Position numbers and translations under genes: made by a program. A DNA stretch of 5,524 nt from contig CAAGGB010000036.1 in the NCBI GenBank assembly GCA_900769285.1, forward strand, positions 1 to 5,524. Reading direction: 5' to 3'. Shown in pieces: positions 4,776 through 5,524 of the stretch (position 1 is its first letter; every line of letters starts with the position of its first letter). The stretch comes from Victivallales bacterium (GTDB taxonomy: Bacteria > Verrucomicrobiota > Lentisphaeria > Oligosphaerales > Oligosphaeraceae). A model generated the notes under the pieces. That model worked only from the letters and a program-made list of their open reading frames with translations, ran no database searches and was not told the origin of the DNA.

Positions 4776-5375
4776 TCACTTCTTCTCCTCGGCGGCGGGG
4801 GCGGCCTCGGCGGGAGTCTCCTCCTCGACCTTGACGGTGCGGACGTGGAACGCCACCAGCTCGGGGTCGCTGACGATCTCGACGCCGGCGGGGGCCACGA
4901 TGTCGCGGACATGGAGGGCCTGGTCGAGCTCGATGCCGCTGACGTCGACGGTGATGCGCTCGGGGACGTCGCCCGGCTTCGACTTGACGGTCAGCTCGTG
5001 GAGGACCTGCTCGTACTCGCCGCCCGCGCGGACGCCGGCGGGCTCGCCGGCGCCGACCAGCTCGACGACGCTCTCGATGACCTCGTCGGCGCTGACGCCG
5101 TGGAAGTCGATGTGGAGGATGCGTCCGGTCAGGGGATTGACCTGGACCTCCTTGATGACGGCGCCGCTGACGGCGCCCTGCTCGTCGACGAGCTCAAGGA
5201 GGGAGCCGTGGTACTGGACCATGGCGGCGTCGGCCTCGGAGATGGCCAGGGCGACAGCGGGGTTGCCGTGGGCGTAGAGGACGGCGGGGACCTGGCCGGC
5301 GCGGCGGAGGCGGCGGCTGGCGGCGGTGCCCAGCTCGGCGCGCGCGCTGGTGCTGATGCGGATGATGTCTGACAT
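4776..5375 (-). CDS. rplY: 50S ribosomal protein L25, long CTC form (bL25)
   Basis: bL25 binds 5S rRNA in the central protuberance of the 50S subunit. The 199-residue product is the two-domain general-stress/CTC type, not the short 94-residue E. coli form. The N-terminal 5S-binding domain (about 1-90) has RRLRRAGQVPAVLYAHG and VQVNPLTGRILHIDF. The C-terminal beta domain (about 95-185) has LTVKSKPGDVPERITVDVSG and ends in a low-complexity Glu/Ala/Lys tail. The ATG at 5375 has AGGA (5387-5384) eight bases upstream. The pairing of rplY with pth is a very common bacterial gene order, linking ribosome assembly with translation quality control. Nothing is broken or missing. It is the first gene of the visible cluster, though an upstream gene beyond the window may share its transcript. 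Confidence 0.96.
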   Translation of the reverse strand: MSDIIRISTSARAELGTAASRRLRRAGQVPAVLYAHGNPAVALAISEADAAMVQYHGSLLELVDEQGAVSGAVIKEVQVNPLTGRILHIDFHGVSADEVIESVVELVGAGEPAGVRAGGEYEQVLHELTVKSKPGDVPERITVDVSGIELDQALHVRDIVAPAGVEIVSDPELVAFHVRTVKVEEETPAEAAPAAEEKK

Positions 5376-5420
5376 GCGTGAAATCCTGATGTTTCGGTTC
5401 CGTTTGACTCTCGCCGCGCC

Positions 5421-5439
5421 GCCCCCGTCACGAGGGGGC
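5421..5439 (-). promoter_or_regulatory. GC hairpin in the rplY leader
   Basis: GCCCCC (5439-5434) pairs with GGGGGC (5426-5421) around a 7-nt loop, about 45 bases before the rplY start. No T run follows. It could be part of a regulatory leader, but there is no direct evidence for that. Confidence 0.3.
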
Positions 5440-5487
5440 CATCGGGGCCGACTTGCCCGGCGCGGCTACCATGCGGTCGGAATTCAT

Positions 5488-5496
5488 AACATACCA
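5488..5496 (-). promoter_or_regulatory. Possible extended -10 promoter upstream of rplY
   Basis: On the minus strand TGGTATGTT (5496-5488) matches an extended -10 (TGn plus 4 of 6 to TATAAT). No good -35 stands at the right distance. If used, transcription would begin near 5481, giving a leader of about 105 bases before rplY. The rest of 5376-5524 holds the GC hairpin and no gene I can support. Confidence 0.35.
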
Positions 5497-5524
5497 CGCC
5501 TTCGCCGATTCGCCAGTCGCCGCG

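Noticed and set aside
4056..5372. Plus-strand open frame of 438 codons opposite rplY and pth
   Set aside because: It lies antisense to two clearly conserved genes, has a low-complexity Gly/Ala/Asp/Val make-up, and arises from GC-rich codon bias that removes stops in the opposite strand.
1..5524. CRISPR array, insertion sequence, tRNA or phage features
   Set aside because: No regularly spaced repeats, transposase-like frame, tRNA cloverleaf or integrase motif was seen. The window is a conserved core region apart from the dnaB-pilin gap.

Overview
The window reads almost entirely on the minus strand. It holds a GC-rich bacterial ribosomal-protein and replication cluster in the order rplY (bL25/CTC), pth, rpsF (bS6), ssb, rpsR (bS18), rplI (bL9), dnaB, running from right to left. 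At the left edge is the start of a separate minus-strand gene for a type IV pilin/pseudopilin-like protein. Its N-terminus (FTLIELLVVIAIIAI followed by LLPALSKAREKAR) has the wording seen in the large prepilin-type families of Lentisphaerota and Verrucomicrobiota. I therefore infer a GC-rich member of the PVC group, most likely Lentisphaerota. This rests on motif recall, not a search.

Layout from right to left in the direction of transcription: 5524-5376 is a leader with a possible extended -10 promoter and a GC hairpin. Next come rplY (5375-4776) and pth (4715-4041), and then rpsF (4044-3616), which appears to start at a TTG overlapping the pth stop codon. A 133-nt spacer leads to ssb (3482-2985), and a 71-nt spacer with a strong hairpin leads to rpsR (2913-2680). 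rplI (2657-2202) follows, ended by a classic intrinsic terminator (2146-2104), and then dnaB (2026-602). These genes join translation (three small-subunit or large-subunit proteins plus bL25, and rescue of peptidyl-tRNA) with replication (SSB and the replicative helicase), a neighbourhood well known in bacteria.

The part not explained by ordinary genes is 601-120. It contains a near-consensus sigma70-type promoter (TTGACA, 17 nt, TATACT; 560-532) on the minus strand and an intrinsic terminator with a six-T run at 273-222, so it defines a short transcription unit of about 300 nt. The predicted RNA is full of hairpins, and several of its arms can pair in mutually exclusive ways. One upstream segment is complementary to the left arm of the terminator. 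It also holds a 23-codon ORF. I could not match it to tmRNA, RNase P RNA, SRP RNA or a riboswitch I can recall, so it is the best candidate here for something undescribed. Just beyond it lies a second strong promoter (TTGAAT, 17 nt, TGGTATAAT; 209-181) serving the pilin-like gene.
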